Shown in pieces: positions 5,816-12,275 of a stretch of 12,275 nt of DNA; within the stretch, counting starts at the first letter, position 1; every line of letters starts with the position of its first letter. The stretch lies in NCBI GenBank assembly GCA_031257955.1, contig JAIRNQ010000298.1, positions 1-12,275 of the forward strand. Direction: 5' to 3'. The position numbers and the translations under genes are program-made. The stretch comes from Deltaproteobacteria bacterium. Lineage in GTDB: Bacteria; Desulfobacterota; Desulfarculia; Adiutricales; Adiutricaceae. The notes below the pieces were generated by a model. That model was not told where the DNA came from. It saw nothing but the letters and a program-made list of their open reading frames with translations, and ran no database searches.

Positions 5816-7297
5816 ATGTCTTCCGAAAAGTGGGTCAGCCAGTATATAGCCCTTAAGGACGATCCCCTTTGGAAGCTACTGTCGGCGGACTCCGCCCCTT
5901 ACGTCATTGGCATACTCCAAACGGTCCTTTACGACAACCGCGACGAGCGGCTCCTTAAGGCCTCGGCCATAACCTTCCGGGTGGGCCTGGAACTGGACCG
6001 GCTAAGGGAGAGCGGCCTCACCGAGTTGGCCCGTCCGGCCCAGGAATATTTAAACATTTGGGTGTCCGCCGGTTACCTGATCCGTCGCCTACCGGCCGGG
6101 GGGACCGAGGAAGAATACGAGCTTAGCGCCGCCTCCATCGACGCCATCCGATTCGTCACCAACATGGCCGACAAAAAAGTGGCCGTGACCGAAAGCCGCC
6201 TGTCCTTGGTCACCGACGCCCTTTCCAGATTGGCCGACGACACCGACCCGGACATGACCCGCCGGGCCGAGCGCCTCAAGGAAGACCGCGACCGCATTGA
6301 GCGGGAACTGGAGCTGATAGAAACCGGCCAGGCCACCGTTCTCCCCCTCGAGGTCTCCCTGGAGCGCATTCGGGAGATCATCGGCCAGTCCAAGGATTTG
6401 CTGGACGACTTTCGCCATGTCATGGACCGCTTTAACGCCCTCCACCGAAACCTTCGGGAAAAGCTTTTGGTGCTGGACGAAACCAAAGGCCGGGGTGACG
6501 TGGCCCTCGAGGTCTTCGACGGCATCCGAGTCATAGAAACCAGCGAGGCCGGGCGGTCCTTCGACGCCTTTTACGCCATGCTGACCAACGAGGGCCGACA
6601 GGGCAGTTTGGGCCGCAGCTTGGAAGCGGCCTACGAGTCCGAGTACTTCCAGCACTTGACCCCGGAAGAGCGCGACTATCTCTATTCGCTGGTCCCGACG
6701 CTACTCAAGCAGTCCATGATCGTCCACCTGGAGACCACGGCCCTCAGCAAAAGCTTAGAGAACCTGGTCCGCAGCCGAGCCTTCCGGGAACGGCGCATCC
6801 TGATGGAGCTCATAACCGAGGCCAAGAAAGCCGCTCTGGAAGTAAAGGACGACATCAGCCCGGTCAGGTCCCTGGAACTGACCCTGAAGCTGACCAGCGT
6901 CCGCCTGAGTTCCGCCGACCAGCTCAAAACCTTCGATCCCGACTCGGTCTTTTCGGCCGAGCCCATGCGTCGGGCCAACTCCAGTCTCGTCGATTTTACC
7001 GAAATACTGGGCTCAATTATCGCCTCCGAGATCGATTATCGTGCCCTGCGCGAACAAATCGTCGAGGCGCTTAATCTCCTCAAAAGGGCCTCCATCGCCG
7101 ACGTCCTTAACCTCTACCCGGCCACCCAGGGTCTCGGCACGGTAGTCGGCCTCATCCATCTGGCCCATCGCCACGGCGAACGGGGCCAAGGCCACGAAAC
7201 CGTTTCCTGGGACGGCCTGGACGGCGTCCACCGCTCCGCCCGCATAGACTTGTGGTATTTCCTAATTGAGAGAATAGATGAGTTCTACCATAATTGA
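5816..7297 (+). CDS. jetA: Wadjet subunit JetA (DUF3375 kleisin-like protein)
   Basis: The 493-residue product matches the DUF3375 family over its full usual length. Recognisable stretches are an N-terminal helix region (WKLLSADSAPYVIGIL, 19-34), WVSAGYLIRR (82-91) followed by EEEYELS, TESRLSLVTDALSRLADDTD (125-144), a coiled helix around 150-170, DDFRHVMDRFNALHRNLRE (197-215) and GRSFDAFYAML (246-256). The C-terminal SIADVLNLYPATQGLGTVVGL (426-446) is the family's closing helix-turn region. By family knowledge JetA is the kleisin (MksF/EptA-like) that bridges the two SMC heads. The ATG has a modest AGTGAG 5 bases upstream. Its 3' end overlaps jetB by 20 bases, which indicates co-translation. 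No membrane segment or catalytic motif is seen, as expected. Confidence 0.9.
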   Translation: MSSEKWVSQYIALKDDPLWKLLSADSAPYVIGILQTVLYDNRDERLLKASAITFRVGLELDRLRESGLTELARPAQEYLNIWVSAGYLIRRLPAGGTEEEYELSAASIDAIRFVTNMADKKVAVTESRLSLVTDALSRLADDTDPDMTRRAERLKEDRDRIERELELIETGQATVLPLEVSLERIREIIGQSKDLLDDFRHVMDRFNALHRNLREKLLVLDETKGRGDVALEVFDGIRVIETSEAGRSFDAFYAMLTNEGRQGSLGRSLEAAYESEYFQHLTPEERDYLYSLVPTLLKQSMIVHLETTALSKSLENLVRSRAFRERRILMELITEAKKAALEVKDDISPVRSLELTLKLTSVRLSSADQLKTFDPDSVFSAEPMRRANSSLVDFTEILGSIIASEIDYRALREQIVEALNLLKRASIADVLNLYPATQGLGTVVGLIHLAHRHGERGQGHETVSWDGLDGVHRSARIDLWYFLIERIDEFYHN

Positions 7298-8582
7298 CAT
7301 AACCTATACCGGCCGCGATACCGACGACGACGATATCGTCGACGATATCGCGGACGATCCCGTTAGCGACGACGCCGGCCAGGCTAGCCCAGACAAGGCT
7401 GCCCCCGGCCAGGCCGCCAATAGTCAGGCCGGCACCGACGAATTGGATTCCGAGGAAGAGGTCGAGGAACTGGACTTGGGGGCCGAGGACAGCTACGCCT
7501 CGGCCGGCAAGCTCTTCAAAGGGGATCGGGGCGTCTTGCCCCTCGAGGCCAGAATCTGCTTGCGCGTTCTCCTAAAGGGACCTTACGTAGACCGCAACGT
7601 TAACCGGGATAATTGGAACTCGCTGATAAAATACGAAGAAGGCGTGCGTTCTTGGCTCGGGGAGATCTTCCTGGATCTGGTGCTGGACGAGGACTTGGGC
7701 GTGGGCTTCATCAGGGAAGCGGACATCTCGGATCGGCGCTTCAAAATGCCGAACATACTTAGGGAAAAGCCCCTCAACTTCTTCGAATCCCTTCTCCTCA
7801 TACACTTGCGGCAAAGGCTCTCCGAGGCCGAGTTGCAAGGCCGGAGCCCGACCATCACCAAAACCGAGATGATGGAGTACCTCAACGTCTACGAAAGTAA
7901 GTCCAATACCGACCACGCCAGGTTCGAAAACCGCGTCCTGTCGGCCATAACGAACATGCGAAAAAAGTTTTACCTCCTGCGCCTACTCACCGCCGCCGAG
8001 GAAACCTATACCATTTCGCCGGTATTGAAACTGATCTTGTCCCCGGACGCCATTCGCCTACTGATTTTGGAGTACCAAAACTTTAAATACCAGGGCTTGG
8101 ATTTGTCCGACGACGAAGTTGAAGACGATTACGGCCCCGATGACGACGACGCTTTCGGCGACGACGACGAAGACGCTTTTGCCGACGATGACGACGAAGA
8201 CGACGGCCCCAGGAAAAAGCCCAAAAAAGTCGTCAAAGCGACCAAATCCTTGCCCCCTCAAGTCCCCGATGGCGCCGAGGCCTTGGCTTCCCAAACGGAC
8301 TCGCCCGACGAGTCCGCCGTCGAGTCCGCCGGCCTGGCCGAAGGGGAGGCCGGGACCGCCCCGGAGGATCCGCCCACGGCGACCAAACGGAGAGGAAGGC
8401 CAAGGACCAAACCGGCCCCGCCTCGGCCCCTGTTTTCCATCGAGGGCATAGACGACGTGAAAGTCTCCATACCCCTGGACGAGCTTGAACCGGGCGACGG
8501 AGACGACGGCCCGGGTGGTTCCGACGATGACGGCGGCCCGGCTGGTTCCGACGATGACGGCGGCTTTGGGGATGATGACTGA
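7278..8582 (+). CDS. jetB: Wadjet subunit JetB (DUF4194 KITE-like protein) with acidic tails and an AT-hook-like motif
   Basis: The central part of this 434-residue protein (about 75-275) matches DUF4194, the KITE-type subunit (MksE/EptB-like) that binds kleisin. Signs are GVLPLEARICLRVLLKGPYV (85-104), FFESLLLIHLRQRL (168-181), MMEYL (198-202) and NMRKKFYLLRLL (226-237). The family core is roughly 200 residues, so this protein is about twice as long. The first 70 residues are Asp/Glu-rich. The tail from 278 is unusual: 22 of 32 residues in 278-309 are Asp or Glu, then comes a basic patch RKKPKK (312-317), a KRRGRPR AT-hook-like core (370-376) and a Gly/Asp-rich end with a duplicated GSDDDGG. 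The ATG lies inside jetA, preceded by GAGAG at 7268-7272. The tails are probably disordered; their function is unknown. Confidence 0.88.
   Translation: MSSTIIDITYTGRDTDDDDIVDDIADDPVSDDAGQASPDKAAPGQAANSQAGTDELDSEEEVEELDLGAEDSYASAGKLFKGDRGVLPLEARICLRVLLKGPYVDRNVNRDNWNSLIKYEEGVRSWLGEIFLDLVLDEDLGVGFIREADISDRRFKMPNILREKPLNFFESLLLIHLRQRLSEAELQGRSPTITKTEMMEYLNVYESKSNTDHARFENRVLSAITNMRKKFYLLRLLTAAEETYTISPVLKLILSPDAIRLLILEYQNFKYQGLDLSDDEVEDDYGPDDDDAFGDDDEDAFADDDDEDDGPRKKPKKVVKATKSLPPQVPDGAEALASQTDSPDESAVESAGLAEGEAGTAPEDPPTATKRRGRPRTKPAPPRPLFSIEGIDDVKVSIPLDELEPGDGDDGPGGSDDDGGPAGSDDDGGFGDDD
8516..8569 (+). repeat. Two 27-base in-frame repeats at the end of jetB
   Basis: A 22-base block starting TGGTTCCGACGATGACGG is identical at 8516-8537 and 8543-8564, giving a 27-base (nine-codon) period that encodes GSDDDGGPA then GSDDDGGFG. 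It preserves the frame and lengthens the acidic tail of JetB, which fits a recent duplication. Confidence 0.75.
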
Positions 8583-8611
8583 TTGGACAACCATTGGGGC
8601 CCTTTGCGCTG

Positions 8612-8627
8612 GCGCCGACGACGGCGC
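8612..8627 (+). other. Hairpin shortly after the jetB stop
   Basis: GCGCCG (8612-8617) pairs with CGGCGC (8622-8627) across an ACGA loop, 29 bases after the jetB stop. No T tract follows, so it is at best a weak or rho-assisted stop, or a 3'-end stabiliser of the jetAB message. Confidence 0.4.
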
Positions 8628-8709
8628 TGAAAGCTCAGGGACCAACCTCCAGGGTCTGGGCCACAATACCCTTGGTAAGTTTGGCTATATTTTAGTAAAT
8701 GACTTTTGT

Positions 8710-8724
8710 TGACAATGATTATGT
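8710..8724. promoter_or_regulatory. Weak Fur-box-like sequence
   Basis: TGACAATGATTATGT matches 11 of 14 defined positions of the 7-1-7 Fur consensus TGATAATNATTATCA and overlaps the TTGACA at 8709-8714. The mismatches fall mostly in the right half. No iron-related gene is nearby, so a chance match is quite possible. Confidence 0.15.
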
Positions 8725-8771
8725 CTATGTAATTGCCATAAGAAAACAAGTATCTTAAGCTCAAAAATTTT

Positions 8772-8791
8772 AACGTTTATATATAAAAGTT
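8772..8791. promoter_or_regulatory. 20-bp near-perfect palindrome, possible operator of jetC
   Basis: AACGTTTATATATAAAAGTT is its own reverse complement except for one pair (positions 4 and 17). It covers the candidate -10 box and ends 54 bases before the jetC start, which is where a dimeric repressor would act. AT-rich palindromes also arise by chance in AT-rich DNA, so the call is tentative. Confidence 0.45.
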
Positions 8792-8845
8792 CTTCGCCTT
8801 AAGCGGTAACTTTCTTGGCCAAGGCCCTGTAGGGTTGGAATCGAG

Positions 8846-11800
8846 ATGTCCTTTAACAACACCATGCCCCCGACAAAACCTGTCCAAGCGCCCGTGGCTT
8901 CTCTCCTGGAGGACGTGAAGGTAGTCTTTAACGCAGACCAACAGTTTCGGTTGGTTCGTTTCCAGTTGCATAACTGGGGCACGTTTTCCGACTACCACGA
9001 CATACCCATCTCCGAGGAGGGTTTTTTGATTACCGGACCATCGGGTTCGGGCAAGACCACGCTTCTGGACGCCTATTCGACCATGCTGATCCCCGGCAAG
9101 TGGTTGGAATACAACTCCGCGGCCAGAGACTCGGGCCGACGGGACCGCAACTTGATTAGCTACGTCCGGGGCGCCTGGGCGGCCATACGATCCGGCGGCA
9201 ATTCGGATATTACCACGCAATTCCTGCGGCCCAACGCCACTTGGTCGTCTTTGGCCCTCACTTTTAAGAAGGGGCTTCGCGACTATGTGACCTTGATTCA
9301 ACTCTTTTGGGTCAAAGGCACCGAGATGACCAAAATCTCCCGGCACTACTTCATCGCCAAGAGAGAATTCTCCCTGGAAGAGTTGGATTTCGCCGGCAAG
9401 AACTTTGACTTAAAGGAGCTTAAAAATAGCCTGTCTTTTGATCTGGAATGCCGGACTTTCGAAGACTATCACGCCTTTTACGGTGAAATATTGGGTCTCG
9501 CTGAGGACAACGCCCTTAAGCTATTGCAAAAAACCCAATCGATGAAGAACATCGAAGATCTCGACAGTTTCCTTCGCAATTTCATGCTTGACGAGCCGGA
9601 TACCTACGAAAGCGCCAAGCAAATGGTGGAAGAGTTCACCGCCTTAAACGCCGCCCACGAGGCCGTGCAGAAAGCCAAGTGGCAAATGGAGACGCTGGGA
9701 CCAATCCGGCCAAACTGGAACGATTACAACCGCGCCGGGGCCGAACTGTTTGAGACTTTGGCCTTGTCCGAGGCCCTGGAGACTTACGCCAACCAGAGGC
9801 GAAGGGAACTCATCCAAGCGGAACTGGACGTCCTTAGGGCCAAGGAGCAAGATTTAATCCGCCAGTTCACCACTTACGCCGAACTGATAGGGCGCCAGAC
9901 CGATAAGCTCAAAGACTTGAGGGCCCAATACTCGGCCAACGACGGGGACATTCTGGAACAGTTCATCAATAACCGAAACGATCGCCTGCGCCGCCAGGAA
10001 TTGGTTAAGGCCAACTTGGGCAAGGTTAAAATTGCCCTCAAACACTTGGGCTTCGGCGACGCCGACAGCAAGGCCGGTTTCGAGGAGGCCCAACGGATGG
10101 CCAAACGGGAATTCGACGCCTTGGAAGACAGCCGAAAGTCCATCCGCCTGGAATTCAAGTCCCTGGTGGCCCGGGAAGCCGAAATATCCGCCGAACAAAA
10201 GCGAACCAAAAGGGAAATTGACGCCTTAAATGAACAGGAAGGCACCATTCCCGCCGAGGACTGGGAACTAAAAAAATTATTGCTGGAAAAACTCAATCGC
10301 CAAAGCCACGCCAAACTCACCCCAAAGGACCTGCCTTTTTTGGGCCACCTCGTCTCCGTCAAACCAGAGCAAGCCCGTTGGGAAGCCGCCATCGAACGGG
10401 CCATGGCCCCTTTGGCCACTACCGTTTTGGTGCCCGAGGAGCTTTACGAACGGGTCAGCGATCTGGCCAACGCCGGCCCCATCGGCGGGCGGTTGTCTTA
10501 CCTCAAGGTCTCCAAACTGGCCATGGATTTTTCCGCCCCCAAAAGCGCCGCCACCGACACGCTTTTGTCCAAGCTGGATTTTTCGCCCGGTCCCTACGGC
10601 CACTTTCTGGCCCTGGAACTGGGCCGGCGCCTGAATTTGCTCTGCGTGGAATATTTGGAGGATTTTAGGAAGAACTTTTCGGCCCTCACCCCGGAAGGTC
10701 AAGTAAAACTGGACAACGAGCGCCACGAGAAGGACGACCGGCGTCCCTTTGGCGACGTTCGCGCCTTTCGCCTGGGATCCGACCGCTCTCGCAAGCTGAA
10801 GGCTTTTTCCGGCGACCTGGCTAAGCAAAGCTCGGAACTTAATGACATCCAGGCCAAAATTAGCGACAACGACGCCATGGAACGGGACCTGGAAAAACGG
10901 GGGGAAAACTGCCGGACAATCGAGGGACTGACTTGGGAAGAAATCGACTTGGCTACCCTAAACGCCGAGATTACCGATCTTGACGAAAAAATCAAACTCT
11001 CGCAAAGCAAAAACCTTAAATTGGGAGAGATAAGAAAGGCCATAATCAAAGCCGAACTCGAGCGCGAGGAGTTAATCAAAAATAGGGCCATATGCGAACA
11101 GAAGCTCACCGACAACCAAGAAACCGCCTCGGAACTTTCCTCAGACTTACACGAGATTATGTTTAAAGAGGTAAGCCCGGCCTTAACGGAAGCCAACAGG
11201 GATAAGCTGTTTAAGCGTTTCATTGGCTACGGGACCCTCACTCTTAGGAACGTGAACGAAATTACCCTAAAAGTGGGCCGGGAACTGGATAATTCCAAAA
11301 ACGAATGGCAGGACAAGCAAACCAGCGCCGAACACAAACTTAAAGCCTCGTTTGAGGCCTTTGTCTCCCGCTGGCCCGAGGACTCGTTGGACCTTGAACC
11401 GAGATTGCCTTACGCCGGCGAGTTTATCAAGAAATTGGAGTCGCTGGAACTTGACGGTTTACCAAAGCTTCGGGAGCATTTCTCCAATCTCTTGCATAAA
11501 CACAGCGAACAAAACGCCGCCGTGCTTTTGAGTTGGTTAAACCAAAACCTCAAAACCATTTTCAGGCGCTTGGCCGTTGTCAACGACAGCTTGGCTTCCT
11601 TGCCCTTTAACCAATCCGCCGGCAAACCCACTTTCCTCAATCTGAGGCTAATCGATCGCCACCTGCCTGAAGTGACCGAATTCAAAGAGGCTCTCAAAAG
11701 CGTGACCACGGATCTGTATAACCAGGATCCATTCTTGAACGAGGAGCGCTTCAAAACCCTTAAGAGGCTGGTAACGGATCTCTCCAGCCCGGATCGGGAC

Positions 11801-12271
11801 AAGGCCTCTTGGCGGGAACTGGTCCTGGACGTCCGCCGGCACGTGGAATTCACCGGCCGCGAGATTGACCAATCCGGCGAAGAAATTGAATCCTACCGCA
11901 GCGGGGCCGGTAAATCCGGCGGCCAACGCCAAAAACTGGCGGCCGCTTGTCTGGCCGCGGCCCTGCGCTACCAGCTGGGCGGGAAGAATTACGGCTTTCC
12001 CCGCTTCGGCACCGTCGTCTTCGACGAGGCCTTCGACAAAATCGACAACGAACTGACCGTCATCGCCCTGGAGATCTTCAAAAAACTTGGCTTCCAAATG
12101 ATCTTGGCCACGCCCATGAAGAACATTCCGGCCTCTGAGCCCTATATCGGCGGCGCAGTTTACGTGGCCATCGCCGACCGCAAAAACTCCAGCGTGACCG
12201 CGGTCGTCTACGATCGGGAGCGCAAAAAACTTGTCTGGCCCGACGACCGGCCGCCCGAGGCCGACGCCTAA
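8846..12271 (+). CDS. jetC: Wadjet SMC-like ATPase JetC (MukB/MksB-like)
   Basis: The 1141-residue product is an SMC/SbcC-like ATPase of the JetC family. The N-terminal head begins with FRLVRFQLHNWGTF (34-47) and Walker A GPSGSGKT (64-71), followed by the family-typical LIPGKW and RGAW stretches. Long helical, charged segments (about 320-470 and 650-950) look like the two coiled-coil arms. Between them (about 495-640) lies a hinge-proximal region with LPFLGHLVSV and RWEAAIERAM. The C-terminal head holds the ABC signature KSGGQRQ (1023-1029) and Walker B VVFDEAFDKID with D1060 and E1061. All ATPase motifs are intact and the length is normal for the family. By family knowledge two JetC copies with JetA and JetB extrude DNA loops and present closed circles to the JetD nuclease. 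It may be transcribed from its own promoter. The window ends 4 bases past its stop. Confidence 0.93.
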   Translation: MSFNNTMPPTKPVQAPVASLLEDVKVVFNADQQFRLVRFQLHNWGTFSDYHDIPISEEGFLITGPSGSGKTTLLDAYSTMLIPGKWLEYNSAARDSGRRDRNLISYVRGAWAAIRSGGNSDITTQFLRPNATWSSLALTFKKGLRDYVTLIQLFWVKGTEMTKISRHYFIAKREFSLEELDFAGKNFDLKELKNSLSFDLECRTFEDYHAFYGEILGLAEDNALKLLQKTQSMKNIEDLDSFLRNFMLDEPDTYESAKQMVEEFTALNAAHEAVQKAKWQMETLGPIRPNWNDYNRAGAELFETLALSEALETYANQRRRELIQAELDVLRAKEQDLIRQFTTYAELIGRQTDKLKDLRAQYSANDGDILEQFINNRNDRLRRQELVKANLGKVKIALKHLGFGDADSKAGFEEAQRMAKREFDALEDSRKSIRLEFKSLVAREAEISAEQKRTKREIDALNEQEGTIPAEDWELKKLLLEKLNRQSHAKLTPKDLPFLGHLVSVKPEQARWEAAIERAMAPLATTVLVPEELYERVSDLANAGPIGGRLSYLKVSKLAMDFSAPKSAATDTLLSKLDFSPGPYGHFLALELGRRLNLLCVEYLEDFRKNFSALTPEGQVKLDNERHEKDDRRPFGDVRAFRLGSDRSRKLKAFSGDLAKQSSELNDIQAKISDNDAMERDLEKRGENCRTIEGLTWEEIDLATLNAEITDLDEKIKLSQSKNLKLGEIRKAIIKAELEREELIKNRAICEQKLTDNQETASELSSDLHEIMFKEVSPALTEANRDKLFKRFIGYGTLTLRNVNEITLKVGRELDNSKNEWQDKQTSAEHKLKASFEAFVSRWPEDSLDLEPRLPYAGEFIKKLESLELDGLPKLREHFSNLLHKHSEQNAAVLLSWLNQNLKTIFRRLAVVNDSLASLPFNQSAGKPTFLNLRLIDRHLPEVTEFKEALKSVTTDLYNQDPFLNEERFKTLKRLVTDLSSPDRDKASWRELVLDVRRHVEFTGREIDQSGEEIESYRSGAGKSGGQRQKLAAACLAAALRYQLGGKNYGFPRFGTVVFDEAFDKIDNELTVIALEIFKKLGFQMILATPMKNIPASEPYIGGAVYVAIADRKNSSVTAVVYDRERKKLVWPDDRPPEADA

Positions 12272-12275
12272 GGCC

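Larger units (their letters stand above)
8680..8845 (+). promoter_or_regulatory. AT-rich jetB-jetC spacer, likely holding a promoter for jetC
   Basis: The gap between jetB and jetC is 263 bases, and from about 8680 to 8795 it is far more AT-rich than the genes. Candidate elements are a TATATA/TATAAA -10 (8778-8787) with a weak TTAAGC -35 at 8755-8760, 17 bases from TATATA, and a perfect TTGACA at 8709-8714 that has no -10 at normal distance. CTTAAGC occurs twice (8754-8760, 8798-8804). The ribosome site before ATG 8846 is weak (GGAA at 8837-8840). No coding sequence is convincing here. Confidence 0.45.

Noticed and set aside
5622..5849. 75-codon frame across the GC-rich spacer before jetA
   Set aside because: It is Ala/Arg/Pro-rich, arises from the hairpin-forming sequence, and overlaps the jetA start out of frame.
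8575..8712. Small frame of 45 codons that overlaps the jetB stop (MTDWTTIG...)
   Set aside because: The position is suggestive of coupling, but the product shows no domain, signal or membrane segment, and it runs into the AT-rich spacer; without conservation data I would not call it.
8709..8714. Perfect TTGACA as a -35 box for jetC
   Set aside because: No -10-like hexamer exists 16-18 bases downstream; TGTAAT is only 13 bases away and CATAAG 22, so it is probably not a sigma-70 promoter by itself.

Overview
The window is about 12.3 kb from a GC-rich bacterium. It holds five complete genes, all on the + strand. The four-base GGCC is very frequent in the coding parts, and long T-runs followed by G-runs recur between genes. 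An AAA+/VWA metal-chelatase fusion of the kind common in anaerobic corrinoid or tetrapyrrole makers hints at an anaerobe, perhaps a deltaproteobacterium-like lineage. No rRNA or phylogenetic marker is present, so the taxon is a guess.

Layout. (1) 1-360: no credible gene; a 65-bp-period tandem repeat of T-runs and G-runs with a G-quadruplex motif. (2) 361-2562: a fused ChlI-ChlD type Mg/Co-chelatase accessory protein, closed by a good intrinsic terminator at 2600-2622. (3) 2623-2949: AT-rich spacer with a TATAAT box and two leader hairpins. (4) 2950-5625: a UvrD-like superfamily 1 protein whose motifs I, IV, V and VI are kept, but whose DEAQD box reads DAASD and whose GDxxQ box reads ADLGP. 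It looks like a pseudo-helicase. (5) 5626-5815: extremely GC-rich spacer with an 11-bp hairpin and a one-base-loop G-quadruplex motif. (6) 5816-12271: jetA, jetB and jetC of a type I Wadjet (MksBEF/EptABC-like) SMC anti-plasmid system. jetA and jetB overlap by 20 bases. jetB and jetC are separated by an AT-rich 263-base gap carrying a 20-bp near-perfect palindrome. The window ends four bases after the jetC stop, so the nuclease gene jetD, if present, lies just outside.

How the genes work together. From what is known of the Wadjet family, JetC (SMC ATPase), JetA (kleisin) and JetB (KITE subunit) form a DNA loop-extruding complex that senses small closed circular DNA, which the TOPRIM-type nuclease JetD then cuts. 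JetC keeps its Walker A, signature and Walker B motifs, so the motor looks functional. Two things depart from the standard system. The UvrD-like pseudo-helicase is encoded just upstream on the same strand and could be an accessory or regulatory part; this is inference from position only. JetB carries long acidic tails and an AT-hook-like KRRGRPR motif. The chelatase gene is separated from the rest by a terminator and is probably an unrelated neighbour.
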